Positions 16,151 through 24,561 of a DNA stretch of 64,000 nt are shown piece by piece. Both the position numbers and the translations under genes were made by a program. Below the pieces are notes generated by a model. The model saw nothing but the letters and a program-made list of their open reading frames with translations. It was not told where the DNA came from and ran no database searches. This stretch comes from Streptomyces althioticus (GTDB taxonomy: Bacteria > Actinomycetota > Actinomycetes > Streptomycetales > Streptomycetaceae), in NCBI GenBank assembly GCA_014649355.1, contig BMSW01000004.1, positions 140,608 through 204,607 of the forward strand. The letters run 5' to 3'. The number at the start of each line of letters is the position of its first letter. The first letter of the stretch is position 1.

Positions 16151-17002
16151 GAACCGCAGCGCGTCCGGGCCGAGGGGAGGGACGAGCCCCTCGGCCGCCG
16201 CGCGTGTGAGCAGCCCGCGCACGGCCGCGTAGCCGTCCTCGCCGAGGTCGGCGGTGAACTCGTTGACGTACAGCCCGATGTGCTGGTCGGCGACGGCCGG
16301 GTCCATCTCCTGGGCGTGCTCCATCACGTACGGGCGGGAGGCCTCCGGGTCGTCCCAGGCCGCCCGCACGGACGCGCGGACCGAGTCCGCGAGCCGGGTC
16401 AGCGTCTCCTCGCCGAGCGCGCGCCGCGCGAGGATCGCGCCGAGCGGGATCGGCAGCCCGGTGGTGTTCTCCCAGTGCTCGCCCATGTCCGCGAGCTTGT
16501 GCAGCCCGTAGTTCTGGTACGTGAAGCGCGCCTCGTGGATGACGAGGCCGGCGTCGACCTTCCCGTCCCGCACGGCGGGCATGATCTCGTGGAACGGCAT
16601 CACCACGATCTCGCCCACGCCCCCGGGGACGACGTCCGCCGCCCACAGCCGGAACAGCAGGTACGCGGTCGACTTCTCGCTCGGCACCGCGACCGTGCGG
16701 CCCGTGAGGTCCGTGCCCGGCTCCCGGGTCAGCACCAGCGGCCCGCAGCCCCGGCCCAGCGCGCCCCCGCAGGGCAGCAGCGCGTACTCGTCGAGGACGT
16801 ACGGCAGCACCGCGTACGACACCTTCAGCACGTCCAGTTCGCCGCGCTCGGCCATGCCGTTGGTGATGTCGATGTCGGCGAAGGTGACGTCGAGGGCGGG
16901 CGCGCCCGGCACGCGGCCGTGGGCGAGGGCGTCGAAGACGAAGGTGTCGTTCGGGCAGGGCGAGTAGGCGATGCGCAGCCGCTGCTGCTCACTGGTGGTC
17001 AT
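16145..17002 (-). CDS. mqnD: 1,4-dihydroxy-6-naphthoate synthase (futalosine pathway)
   Basis: A 285-residue periplasmic-binding-protein-fold enzyme of the MqnA/MqnD class. The N-terminal IAYSPCPNDTFVFDALAHG is the MqnD signature, distinguishing it from MqnA. Later blocks are ADIDITNGMAERGELDV, VPSEKSTAYLLFRLW and DAGLVIHEARFTYQNYGL. MqnD converts cyclic de-hypoxanthine futalosine to 1,4-dihydroxy-6-naphthoate in the menaquinone route used by Streptomyces. The ATG at 17002 overlaps the TGA of mqnB (16999-17001) by 4 nt, so translation is coupled. mqnA and mqnC are not in the window. Confidence 0.9.
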   Translation of the reverse strand: MTTSEQQRLRIAYSPCPNDTFVFDALAHGRVPGAPALDVTFADIDITNGMAERGELDVLKVSYAVLPYVLDEYALLPCGGALGRGCGPLVLTREPGTDLTGRTVAVPSEKSTAYLLFRLWAADVVPGGVGEIVVMPFHEIMPAVRDGKVDAGLVIHEARFTYQNYGLHKLADMGEHWENTTGLPIPLGAILARRALGEETLTRLADSVRASVRAAWDDPEASRPYVMEHAQEMDPAVADQHIGLYVNEFTADLGEDGYAAVRGLLTRAAAEGLVPPLGPDALRFP

Positions 17003-17715
17003 GCCGTGTTCCAACTCTCCAGGACGGGCGCGAGCTTCCCGAAGCCCTCGGTGAGGGCCGCGAGGGCGTCGCCGATGCGCCAGGCGGCGCGGTCGCGCGG
17101 GCCGACAGGGTTCGAGACCGCCCGCACCTCCAGGACGGGCACGCCCTGCGCGGCGGCGGCCTCGGCGACGCCGAAGCCCTCCATGCCCTCGGCGAGGGCG
17201 CGGGGATGGCGGGCGCGCAGGGCGTCCGCGCGGGCGGCGGTGCCGGTCACCGTGGACACCGTGAGCACGGTGCCGGTGCGCGCGCCGGACGCGGCGGCGG
17301 CCGCCTCGGCGAGGGACGCGGGCGGGTGGTGGGTGACGGTGCCGAAGCCGAGCTCGGTGACCGGCAGGAAACCGTCGGCCGTCTCGGCGCCCAGATCGGC
17401 CGCGGTGATCGCGTCGGCGACGACGAGGGACCCGAGGGGCGCGTCCGGAACGAAGCCGCCGCCGATCCCGGCGCAGACGACGAGGCCGTAAGGGCGGTCC
17501 TCCAGGGCGGCGGCGGTCAGCGCGACGGCCGTCGACGCGGCGGCGAGCGCCGGACCGACGCCGGCGGCCAGCAGGGCGGGCCCGCCGGCGGTCTCATGGA
17601 CGACCGCGCCGGGCAGCTCCCGCTCCCGCACCGGCCCCGGGAACGCCTCGGCCACCGCGTCCCGCTCGGCGGGGACCGCGGTGGCCACGAGAACGCGTGC
17701 GAGGGACGTGATCAG
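16999..17715 (-). CDS. mqnB: Futalosine hydrolase
   Basis: A 238-residue nucleoside-phosphorylase-fold hydrolase. It shows the opening strand RVLVATAVPAERDAVAEAF, the GVGPALAA turn, the VCAGIGGGFVPDAPLGSLVVAD block and the GMEGFGVAEAA segment with the substrate-contacting Glu. MqnB cleaves futalosine to hypoxanthine and dehypoxanthinyl futalosine, one step ahead of MqnC and MqnD. No ATG or GTG precedes the first strand. The best start is a CTG at 17715 that overlaps the DUF2771 stop as CTGA, with GGACGAGGA just upstream. The next alternative, a GTG at 17688, would delete the first beta strand. Confidence 0.85.
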   Translation of the reverse strand: MITSLARVLVATAVPAERDAVAEAFPGPVRERELPGAVVHETAGGPALLAAGVGPALAAASTAVALTAAALEDRPYGLVVCAGIGGGFVPDAPLGSLVVADAITAADLGAETADGFLPVTELGFGTVTHHPPASLAEAAAAASGARTGTVLTVSTVTGTAARADALRARHPRALAEGMEGFGVAEAAAAQGVPVLEVRAVSNPVGPRDRAAWRIGDALAALTEGFGKLAPVLESWNTA

Positions 17716-18188
17716 TCCTCGTCCTTCTTGAGCCGGAAGGACCACAGACCGGTGGCCTCGTCCTCGCCCTCCTTGACGGACACCAGGGTCGAGTCGCCCT
17801 GGGCGCCGTACTGGGCGTTGAAGAACACGCTGCCCGGGATGGCCTGGTAGGTCTTCTTGGTCGACTCGACGAGCGGCTGGCCGTTCAGCAGGATCGTCCA
17901 GCCGTGGTCGGCGATCTCCGGGTCGACGCCGAAGCGTACGGTCTCCGTGGGGTCGACCTTGATCTCGTCGATGCCCTTGTCCTGGAGGCACTTGTTGAGC
18001 GCCTCGGTGGTGAGGGCCTTGCCCTCCCCGCCGCAGGTCGCCTCGGAGCTCACCGAGTCGCTGCCCACCGTGATCGTGGAGATCGCCGTGGGCTTGTCGC
18101 AGGCGGACAGGAGAAGCAGTCCGGCGGATACGGCGCCGGCGGCGGCGACGGCGCGGCGGCGTCGCACAGCGGATTGCAACGTGGTCAT
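17712..18188 (-). CDS. DUF2771 lipoprotein
   Basis: A 158-residue secreted lipoprotein. A basic N-terminus (RRRRAVAAAG) leads into a hydrophobic segment and the lipobox LLSAC, with lipidation predicted at Cys30. The mature part has further cysteines (TCGGEG, NKCLQD) and the DUF2771 core. Function unknown. It is the promoter-proximal gene of the mqnB-mqnD operon, sharing overlapping stop/start bases with mqnB. The ATG at 18188 lies 6 nt after TAGCCT (complement of 18195-18200), a leaderless arrangement. Confidence 0.8.
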   Translation of the reverse strand: MTTLQSAVRRRRAVAAAGAVSAGLLLLSACDKPTAISTITVGSDSVSSEATCGGEGKALTTEALNKCLQDKGIDEIKVDPTETVRFGVDPEIADHGWTILLNGQPLVESTKKTYQAIPGSVFFNAQYGAQGDSTLVSVKEGEDEATGLWSFRLKKDED

Positions 18189-18249
18189 GGCGGAAGGCTA
18201 TCGGTCAGGTGTGCCCCGTCCGCCACGCGGGGTACGGCGTGGCCCCCGG

Positions 18250-19680
18250 TTACGCCACTCGCGGGCGTCCCGCGTGCCCCTGACGGGCCGAACGGAGCAG
18301 TCCGCGGACCGTCGTCAGCCAGCCCGCGCCGACGATCGCGGCGCCCACCGCGAGCCCCAGACCGCCGATCAGCGGCATCGCGATGCCGATCGCGCCGCCC
18401 AGCACCCACGCCATCTGCAGCAGCGTCTCCGACCGGGCGAACGCGGACGTCCGCACCTGTTCCGGCACGTCCCGCTGGATCAGCGCGTCCAGCGACAGCT
18501 TGGCCAGCGCCTGCGCGAACCCGGCGACCGCCGCGAGACACGCCACCAGCACCGCGCCGAAGAACACCGCCGCCGTGATCGCCGCCCCCAGCACCACCGC
18601 CACCACCGTCACGATGATGATCTCCGGCGCGCGGGACCGCAGCCCCGCCCCGACCGCCGTGCCCAGCGCGTTGCCCGCGCCCGCCGCCACGCCGACGATG
18701 CCCAGCGACACCGCCGCGCTCTGACCCGTCATCGGATGCTCGCGCAGCAGGAACGCCAGGAAGAAGATGAGGAAGCCGGTGAGGCAGCGGATCGAGGCGT
18801 TGGCGCCCAGCGCGTGGGTGACCGCCGGGCCGACCGTGCGCAGCCCCGGCTTCTCCGCCCTGCGGTGCGGGCCGTGCAGATGCTGCTCGTCGGCGGCGAG
18901 CAGCGCCACGGCCTCCCCCTTGGCGGAGTCCACCTTCGGCGGCAGCCGGAACGACAGCAGCATGCCCGTCACGAACAGCGCGAACGCCCCGTACAGCGGC
19001 CAGCGCGGCCCGATCTGCTGGAGCCCCGCGCCGATCGGCGCGGCGATGCCGGTGGCGAGCAGCCCGCCGAGGGTCACCCGCGAGTTCGCCTTCACCAGGG
19101 AGAAGGCGGGCGGCAGCAGCCGCGGCACGACGGCGCTTCTGACCACCCCGTACGCCTTGGACGCCACCAGGACGCCCAGCGCCGCCGGATACAGCTCGAG
19201 ACCGCCGCTGACCACCGCGCCGGACAGCACCAGCGCGAGCAGCGCACGCGCGAGCATCGCCCCCGCCATGGCGGCCCTGCGGCCGTGCGGCAGCTTGTCC
19301 AGGAGCGGGCCGACGACCGGGGCGAGCAGGGTGAACGGCGCCATCGTGATGGCCAGGTACAGGGCGACGCGCCCGCGCGCCTCGTCGGTGGGGACGGAGA
19401 AGAACACGGTGGAGGCCAGCGCGACGGTGATCATCACGTCGCCCGCGCCGTTCACCCCGTGCAGTTCGATCAGCTTGCCGAGGCCGGACTCGCCCGCGCC
19501 GTGCGCGTGGGTCACCTTGCGGATGCCGCGAGCGGTTCCGGTCACCGGGAAGCGCAGCGCCCGGCCGAACGCACGAAGACGGCCGTCCGCCCGGACCGAA
19601 CCGAGGCGCCGGCCGCGTCCCTTGCCCCCCGCCGGCCCACCGGTACCGGTGGCGCCCTGGGGTGTCCTCGCGGTAGCCAC
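18250..19680 (-). CDS. Major facilitator superfamily transporter
   Basis: A 476-residue integral membrane protein with about twelve hydrophobic segments, an extended N-terminal tail rich in Gly/Arg, and a cytoplasmic loop in the middle (ADEQHLHGPHRRAEKPGLR). The segment PLLDKLPHGRRAAMAGAMLA has the loop 2-3 pattern of MFS proteins. Streptomyces orthologues are annotated simply as MFS transporters; no substrate can be inferred. The GTG at 19680 was chosen because it opens the consistent frame and CACTAT precedes it by 6 nt. It is divergent from the DUF3027 gene. Confidence 0.75.
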   Translation of the reverse strand: MATARTPQGATGTGGPAGGKGRGRRLGSVRADGRLRAFGRALRFPVTGTARGIRKVTHAHGAGESGLGKLIELHGVNGAGDVMITVALASTVFFSVPTDEARGRVALYLAITMAPFTLLAPVVGPLLDKLPHGRRAAMAGAMLARALLALVLSGAVVSGGLELYPAALGVLVASKAYGVVRSAVVPRLLPPAFSLVKANSRVTLGGLLATGIAAPIGAGLQQIGPRWPLYGAFALFVTGMLLSFRLPPKVDSAKGEAVALLAADEQHLHGPHRRAEKPGLRTVGPAVTHALGANASIRCLTGFLIFFLAFLLREHPMTGQSAAVSLGIVGVAAGAGNALGTAVGAGLRSRAPEIIIVTVVAVVLGAAITAAVFFGAVLVACLAAVAGFAQALAKLSLDALIQRDVPEQVRTSAFARSETLLQMAWVLGGAIGIAMPLIGGLGLAVGAAIVGAGWLTTVRGLLRSARQGHAGRPRVA

Positions 19681-20032
19681 GACGTCATAGTGCCCCGAGA
19701 TGGCGGTGCGTAGTGCCGTAACACCGGGGACGGGGCCTTCGGTGCCACTGTACGGCCGAACGCGCCGGGCAGCGGGCGGAGGCTCCGCGGCCGTCCTCCG
19801 CCGCCCGCCGGCGCCCGACAAACCGGCGCGCGCCGTTCCGTAACAACCGTCGGTGTAGGCCCAGCGCACGCGAGCAGGTAGCGTGCGTATCTCAGCCATC
19901 CCGCAGAATGGATGGTGGGCGCGCCCGAGCACGATGCGGCGCGGACGTCGACGCGGTCCCCCGGTCCGCTCCGTCCGCCCCCCGCGCTGGGATGGCGCAC
20001 TCGTGAGACGGCGTAGGAGAGAAGCGATACCT

Positions 20033-20959
20033 GTGAGCGCAGCGACAACGCGAAGCCGCACCCCCGACCGCCTGTGCGCCGAGGCCGTCGACCTCGCCCG
20101 CGCCGCAGCCGAGGAGGCCGCCGCGCCCGGGGTCGTGGGCGAGCACGAGGGGATGGTCTCCGAGGGCGACCGCGTCGTCACGCACTTCTTCGGGTGCCGT
20201 GAGCTCGGCTACCGCGGCTGGCGCTGGGCCGTCACCGTCGCCCGCGCCTCCCGCGCCAAGATCGTCACGGTGGACGAGGTCGTCCTGCTGCCGGGTCCCG
20301 ACGCCGTCCTGGCACCCGAGTGGGTGCCGTGGAGCGAGCGGCTGCGCCCCGGCGACATGGGCCCCGGCGACCTGCTGCCCACCGAGGCGGACGACCTGCG
20401 CCTGGAGCCCGGCTACACCGGTGCGGAGGAGCCGCCGCCGAACTCGGCGCTCACCGAGGACCTGGCGGACCTCGCGGACACCGAGGACGCCGAGGTCACC
20501 GGCGGCAGCCCCGCCGAGCAGACCGTCACCCCGTCCCGCGGCTCGATCGCGGCGCTCGCCGAGGAACTGGGCATGCGCCGCGCCCGGGTCCTCTCCCGCT
20601 ACGGCCTGCACGCCGCGGCCGACCGCTGGGAGGAGGCGTTCGGCGCGAAGACCCCGATGGCGCAGGCGGCCCCCGCCTCCTGCATGTCCTGCGGCTTCCT
20701 CGCCCCGATCGGCGGCTCGCTGGGCCAGGCGTTCGGGGTGTGCGCCAACGAGTTCTCCCCGGCCGACGGCCGGGTCGTCTCCCTCGCCTACGGCTGCGGC
20801 GGCCACTCGGAAGCCGCGGTCATGCCGAAGCCCCCGCAGCCGGCCCCGCCGGTCATCGACGAGACCCGCGTCGACCCCTTCCCCCTCCGCCCGTCCCCGG
20901 ACTCGGGCTCGGTCCCGGCCACGGAGGACGCGTCGTCGGCGGAACTGGGGCATTCCTGA
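20033..20959 (+). CDS. DUF3027 domain protein
   Basis: A 308-residue cytoplasmic protein. Residues 1-110 form the DUF3027 core (DRLCAEAVDLARAAAEEAAA, HFFGCRELGYRGWRWAVTVA and VTVDEVVLLPG). Residues about 175-265 carry a conserved helical block and two CxxC-like sites (CMSCGFLAP and GVCANEF, also YGCGGH), which could bind zinc. Function unknown; DUF3027 is actinobacterial. The GTG at 20033 is preceded by GGAGAG at about 11 nt. The next gene starts 13 nt after the stop, so the two may be co-transcribed. Confidence 0.75.
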   Translation: MSAATTRSRTPDRLCAEAVDLARAAAEEAAAPGVVGEHEGMVSEGDRVVTHFFGCRELGYRGWRWAVTVARASRAKIVTVDEVVLLPGPDAVLAPEWVPWSERLRPGDMGPGDLLPTEADDLRLEPGYTGAEEPPPNSALTEDLADLADTEDAEVTGGSPAEQTVTPSRGSIAALAEELGMRRARVLSRYGLHAAADRWEEAFGAKTPMAQAAPASCMSCGFLAPIGGSLGQAFGVCANEFSPADGRVVSLAYGCGGHSEAAVMPKPPQPAPPVIDETRVDPFPLRPSPDSGSVPATEDASSAELGHS

Positions 20960-20972
20960 GGACACCGGCAGC

Positions 20973-21269
20973 GTGGTGAGGTGGGTTGCGTCAGTGGCCT
21001 TCGCCTCCTTCTCCCTGGCCCTGGTGTGGGGTGGGGTCGCCGGGCTGCGCACCGGGTGGATCCATCCCTGGGAGCGGGCCGGTGTCCTGCGGCCCGTGCC
21101 GCATGGGCTGGGCCTCGTGTTCACCGGGAGCGGCCTGCTCTGCTTCACCGGCGTGCTCACCTTCACCCCGGTGGGTGACGCGTTGGTGTACCTCCTCACC
21201 ATCGGCGCCTGCCTGTTCCTGCCCGGGACCCTCCTGGTCTGCGTGTCGCGTTTCCCGGACCGCGGTTAG
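20973..21269 (+). CDS. Small membrane protein, hypothetical
   Basis: A 98-residue protein with three hydrophobic segments (WVASVAFASFSLALVWGGVA, LGLVFTGSGLLCFTGVLTF and ALVYLLTIGACLFLPGTLLV). I do not recognise a family. Two GTG codons in tandem (20973 and 20976) could start it; GAGGA lies about 10 nt before the first. It follows DUF3027 closely on the same strand. The overlapping rightward frame at 21266 onward is a shadow of the opposite-strand gene. Confidence 0.6.
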   Translation: MVRWVASVAFASFSLALVWGGVAGLRTGWIHPWERAGVLRPVPHGLGLVFTGSGLLCFTGVLTFTPVGDALVYLLTIGACLFLPGTLLVCVSRFPDRG

Positions 21270-21389
21270 CGCGTCACCGGTGGAGCAGGGTCACGCGCGT
21301 ACCGCCTGCGGTCGCCGCGCTCTCGTGTTCCAGGTTGCTCCTGGCGCGGGCACGACGGGCGGCGAGGTCGGGACGGGGAACGAGTTCCT

Positions 21390-22406
21390 TCACGCGTCCT
21401 CGAAGACCTCTTCGGCCTTCGGGACGGTGACGGCGCGGGCGAGCCAGTGGCGGAGGAGTTCAGGGTCGGTGCAGTGCGTGATGCGGCTGCGGACGTCCTC
21501 GGAGATGCCGAGGCCACGCTGCTCGAGGATGAGCAGGATGTCCTCGGCCCGGCTCTCGGCGCGCGCTTCGTCGCGCACCTCACCGCGTACTTCGTCGCGC
21601 ACCTCGTCGCGCACTTCGTCGCGTACTTCGTCGCGCACCTCGTCGCGCACTTCGTCGCGCACCTCGTCGCGCACTTCATTCCGTACTTCGTCGCGCACTG
21701 CGGCACGTACTTCGTCACGCACTTCTTCGGCGAGGTAGGACTTGTAGAAGGAGAGGTCCACGGCCACCAGGTTCCTCCAGAGGTTCTTGGCCGGGCGCTT
21801 GGCCAGGCCCTGTGCGGTGAATTCGACGAGGGGCTTTGCGACGTCTTCGGGAGCGTCCCGAAGCGCTGTGGACAGGGCCTTCAGTATCGCATCGACGTCC
21901 GGTTCGGCAGCGTGTGTGATGGCCGCCAGACTGGCCAGGACCAGGTCGGCGCGGGCTTCTTCCGGGTCGGTGATGACGGGCATGTTGTGCGGTCCGGCGA
22001 CCAACGGCTGCACGGTGAGGGTGGGCAGCTGCGGTGGTCCGCAGCTCACCGGCTGCTGGGCCCATGTGGCCGTGGCGTGATCCTGGCAAACGACCAGAAG
22101 AGCCGTGGGCAGCCGGTACTTCGTCCACAGGTACGCGGTGTAGTAGGCCCAGCTCGCCGGCTTGTCCGGGTGCTTCTTGCCCTGTGCCTCGACGGCCAGG
22201 AGATACGAGCCCTGATCGGCGGTTTCCAGCCGGAGGAGCGTGTCGACCCGTCGTTCGACGGGGTTGGCCTCCGTCAGGTCGGTCGGCAAAGCTGTCGCCT
22301 TCACCGGGGCGGGGATGTCGACTCCGAGAAAGCGTGAAACGCGGCTGAAGAGGCCGGGGTCGTGCTGGAAGATGCGGTGCATCGCCTCGTGGGGCGGGCT
22401 GACCAT
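21390..22406 (-). CDS. Rpn/PD-(D/E)XK-like protein with EVRD tetrapeptide repeat
   Basis: A 338-residue protein of a multi-copy Streptomyces family. Residues 1-80 include HEAMHRIFQHDPGLFSRVS, ERRVDTLLRLE and LLAVEAQGKK; the D...E-x-Q arrangement resembles the PD-(D/E)XK core of Rpn-type nuclease/transposase-like proteins, but this is inference. Residues about 225-285 are a run of some 15 tetrapeptides, mostly EVRD. Family members normally have a short helical linker here. The C-terminus (ILLILEQRGLGISEDVRSRI, then CTDPELLRHWLARA) is the usual tail, so the repeat has expanded in frame inside an otherwise intact gene. Confidence 0.7.
   Translation of the reverse strand: MVSPPHEAMHRIFQHDPGLFSRVSRFLGVDIPAPVKATALPTDLTEANPVERRVDTLLRLETADQGSYLLAVEAQGKKHPDKPASWAYYTAYLWTKYRLPTALLVVCQDHATATWAQQPVSCGPPQLPTLTVQPLVAGPHNMPVITDPEEARADLVLASLAAITHAAEPDVDAILKALSTALRDAPEDVAKPLVEFTAQGLAKRPAKNLWRNLVAVDLSFYKSYLAEEVRDEVRAAVRDEVRNEVRDEVRDEVRDEVRDEVRDEVRDEVRDEVRGEVRDEARAESRAEDILLILEQRGLGISEDVRSRITHCTDPELLRHWLARAVTVPKAEEVFEDA
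21566..21730 (-). repeat. 12-bp tandem repeat encoding EVRD
   Basis: The unit CGCACTTCGTCG (top strand) is repeated with small variants about 13-15 times inside the preceding gene. Each unit adds four residues, so changes in copy number keep the frame. The central eight units are nearly identical, indicating recent expansion. Confidence 0.85.
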
Positions 22407-22422
22407 GGGTTTCCTTGTGGCG

Positions 22423-23229
22423 TCAGGGGTTGACGGCGGCTGCCGTGCGGCAGTCGCGGCAGTGGGTTTCCGTCTGCGGGGCGCGGAAGGCGCGGTCGCA
22501 GCCGTCGCAGGGGCGGAGGGCGTGGCGGACGGGAGGCGGGGCGGCCGGGGCGCGGTACGGGGGTGGGGGTGGCAGCTGGGCGGTGAGGCGGTGGGCGAGG
22601 AGGGCTGCCGGGCGGCGGAGGGCGTCGGCCGGGAGGTCGGCCGTGAGGGCGTGGCGGACGGTGGTGGGGGTCACCTCGCGTTCGAGCCAGGCGATGATGC
22701 CGGGGGCGAGGTGCTCCGTGTCGGTGGCGGAGAGCAGCAGGCGGGGGTCGTGGCGGCGGAGGGCGGTGAGGGCTTTGCGGGGGCGGGGCTCGGGCCGGTG
22801 CGCGGTCCGGGGCGGCGTGGCGCAGTCGGTCTCGGCAGGGCGGCGGCGGTGGCCGGGCTGGTTGCAGGAGATGGTGCGGGTGACGATCCGGCCGGTGGCG
22901 GTGCGGACGCGTTCGCGGCGGAGGTAGCCGTGGGTCTCCAGCTCCCGCAGGGCGGCGGCGATGCGGGTGGTGCCTTCCTTGAAGCGGGAGGCGAGGCTCT
23001 TGATGTCCGCGGGGGCGCCGGTGGGGAGCGACTGGATGTGGCAGCCGAGGCCGATCGCGAGGAGCGAGAGCTCCTTGTGCTGGGTGAGGTGGTTGCCGAT
23101 CACCACGAAGCGTTCGGTGTGGCGGGTGTTCTCGTGGATGACACCGCCGGTGTGGTGACGCGATCGGGTCGGATTGCCGACGACGCCTGACTGGGCGTGC
23201 GAGGGCGCGCTAGGGTTTTGCGTATCCAT
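22423..23229 (-). CDS. Helix-turn-helix protein with C-terminal zinc-ribbon-like motif
   Basis: A 268-residue predicted DNA-binding protein. Residues about 35-115 form a winged helix with FVVIGNHLTQHKELSLLAIG then DIKSLASRFKEGTTRIAAAL and ELETHGYLRRERV. The extreme C-terminus has CDGCDRAFRAP...CRDC, a four-cysteine site likely to bind zinc. The middle is Pro/Arg-rich. Similar proteins are frequent in Streptomyces, often near Scr1-type genes; targets are unknown. The ATG at 23229 has no obvious Shine-Dalgarno. A perfect 7-2-7 dyad (23369-23384) lies 140 bp upstream. Confidence 0.7.
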   Translation of the reverse strand: MDTQNPSAPSHAQSGVVGNPTRSRHHTGGVIHENTRHTERFVVIGNHLTQHKELSLLAIGLGCHIQSLPTGAPADIKSLASRFKEGTTRIAAALRELETHGYLRRERVRTATGRIVTRTISCNQPGHRRRPAETDCATPPRTAHRPEPRPRKALTALRRHDPRLLLSATDTEHLAPGIIAWLEREVTPTTVRHALTADLPADALRRPAALLAHRLTAQLPPPPPYRAPAAPPPVRHALRPCDGCDRAFRAPQTETHCRDCRTAAAVNP

Positions 23230-23368
23230 CGGGAAGGTCTCTGCTTCCTTGGTGGTCAGGCCCTCGCACTGGGATTGCCGTCCCGGCGGGGGCCGAAGTC
23301 TTTTTCGGTTGTGCTGCGCTGAGCGTAGAGGTGCGGAGGACTCGAAAAGCCAGCCGAGCGGCGGATGT

Positions 23369-23384
23369 TCACTCGCCCGAGTGA
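23369..23384. promoter_or_regulatory. Perfect dyad TCACTCG-CC-CGAGTGA
   Basis: A 7-2-7 inverted repeat in the 263-bp gap upstream of the helix-turn-helix gene and downstream of the WYL regulator. It is the right size for a dimeric repressor. The rest of the gap (23230-23492) has no gene-like frame. The spacing rules out the BldD consensus. Confidence 0.5.
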
Positions 23385-23492
23385 TCACGGGCCGTGGGCG
23401 GGAGGGGTGGGGCTTGGTGGGGTGATTTCCCTCAGGTTCTTGAGGGGTAGGCGCCGACGGCACCGGAGCATCAAGTCCCGGGTTCCGGTGCC

Positions 23493-24464
23493 TCAGCGCC
23501 GGCCGGGCCGGTCCGCGTACATGGCGAGGCGCGCGGCGAAGTCGTGGGTCAGGGTGCGGAGTTCGGGTGGGCCGTCGATGGCGAAGGGGCGGTCGAGGGC
23601 GGCCAGGACGGGTGGGAGCCAGTCCAGGTGTTCCGCGCGGATCTCCACCCGCTGCCATCCCGGCTCGTGTTCCTCCAGGGTCGCGACCGTCGCGGGCAGG
23701 TGGGCGCGGACGTGTTCGGGCGTCGCCCGCACGCGCAGGGTCACCTCGTACCGGTACGGGGCCGTCGCGAAGCCCGTCACCACACGATCCGCCGGATCCG
23801 GTCCCTCCGGCGCCGCGAACGAGCCGGGGAGCACCCGCGCGTCCGCGATGCGGTCCAGCCGCAGTGTGCGGTCCTCGTCACGGTCCGCGTCCCTGCCGGT
23901 GACGTACCACCGGCCCGCGTGCGCCACGATCCCGTACGGATGCAGGGTGCGGTCGCTGCGGCGCCCCTCGCGGTCGGTGTAGCGGACGGCGACGGGCCGG
24001 CGGTGGCGCACCGCGTCGGCCAGGGTCAGCAGCACCTCCGCGTCCGGGCTCGCGAACTCCCCGGCCCGCTCCGTGAACGACAGCGACTCCAGCAGGGCGT
24101 CCAGCCGGCCCGCCAGGTGCCGGGGCAGCACGCGCCGGATCTTCGCCGCGGCCGTCTCGTTCGCCGTGCGCTGGGCCGTCGTCAGGCCCGCCCTCCGCCC
24201 GGCGACCAGCCCGAGCAGCACCGCCAGCGCCTCCTCGTCGCCGAACATCAGCGGCGGCACGCGGTAACCCGGCCCCAGCCGGTACCCCCCGTAGCGCCCG
24301 CGCACAGACTCCACCGGCACGTCCAGGTCGATCAGCTGGTCCACGTACCGTCGCACGGTCCGCCCGTCCACGCCGAGCCGTTCGGCGAGTTCCGCCACGG
24401 TCCGCGTCCCGCCGGACTGCAACAGGTCCAGCAGAGTCAGCACACGGGCGGCGGGTCGAGGCAT
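23493..24464 (-). CDS. WYL-domain transcriptional regulator (YafY type)
   Basis: A 323-residue regulator. Residues 1-55 form the HTH_11 winged helix (RVLTLLDLLQSGGTRTVAEL, then LGVDGRTVRRYVDQLIDLDV). Residues about 140-310 are the WYL domain, with HPYGIVAHAGRWYVTGRD as its ligand-binding core and a WCX tail (VTLRVRATPEHVRAHLP). WYL regulators respond to small molecules or nucleic acids. The ATG at 24464 lies 7 nt after TAACGT (complement of 24472-24477), suggesting a leaderless mRNA. It is divergent from a VOC gene across 97 bp that contains a long dyad, so it probably represses both. Confidence 0.85.
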   Translation of the reverse strand: MPRPAARVLTLLDLLQSGGTRTVAELAERLGVDGRTVRRYVDQLIDLDVPVESVRGRYGGYRLGPGYRVPPLMFGDEEALAVLLGLVAGRRAGLTTAQRTANETAAAKIRRVLPRHLAGRLDALLESLSFTERAGEFASPDAEVLLTLADAVRHRRPVAVRYTDREGRRSDRTLHPYGIVAHAGRWYVTGRDADRDEDRTLRLDRIADARVLPGSFAAPEGPDPADRVVTGFATAPYRYEVTLRVRATPEHVRAHLPATVATLEEHEPGWQRVEIRAEHLDWLPPVLAALDRPFAIDGPPELRTLTHDFAARLAMYADRPGRR

Positions 24465-24481
24465 GAGGACCACGTTAGTTC

Positions 24482-24510
24482 CGATACCGGGCGGGTTCTG
24501 TCCGGTATCG
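24482..24510. promoter_or_regulatory. Operator-like 9-11-9 dyad between WYL regulator and VOC gene
   Basis: CGATACCGG (24482-24490) and CCGGTATCG (24502-24510) are perfect inverted copies 11 bp apart, with half-site centres 20 bp (two helical turns) apart. The dyad sits just upstream of the regulator's own -10 and within the VOC promoter region. Binding by the WYL regulator is inferred. Confidence 0.75.
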
Positions 24511-24561
24511 CTCCTACCGTCGGCCGTGCACGTCATCGTCGTACGGCCGAGGAGTCACCCC

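Noticed and set aside
21566..21730. CRISPR-like regular repeats
   Set aside because: Units are 12 bp with no spacers and lie in frame inside a gene; no cas genes are present.
23369..23384. BldD binding site
   Set aside because: Half-sites are separated by too many bases for the BldD consensus.
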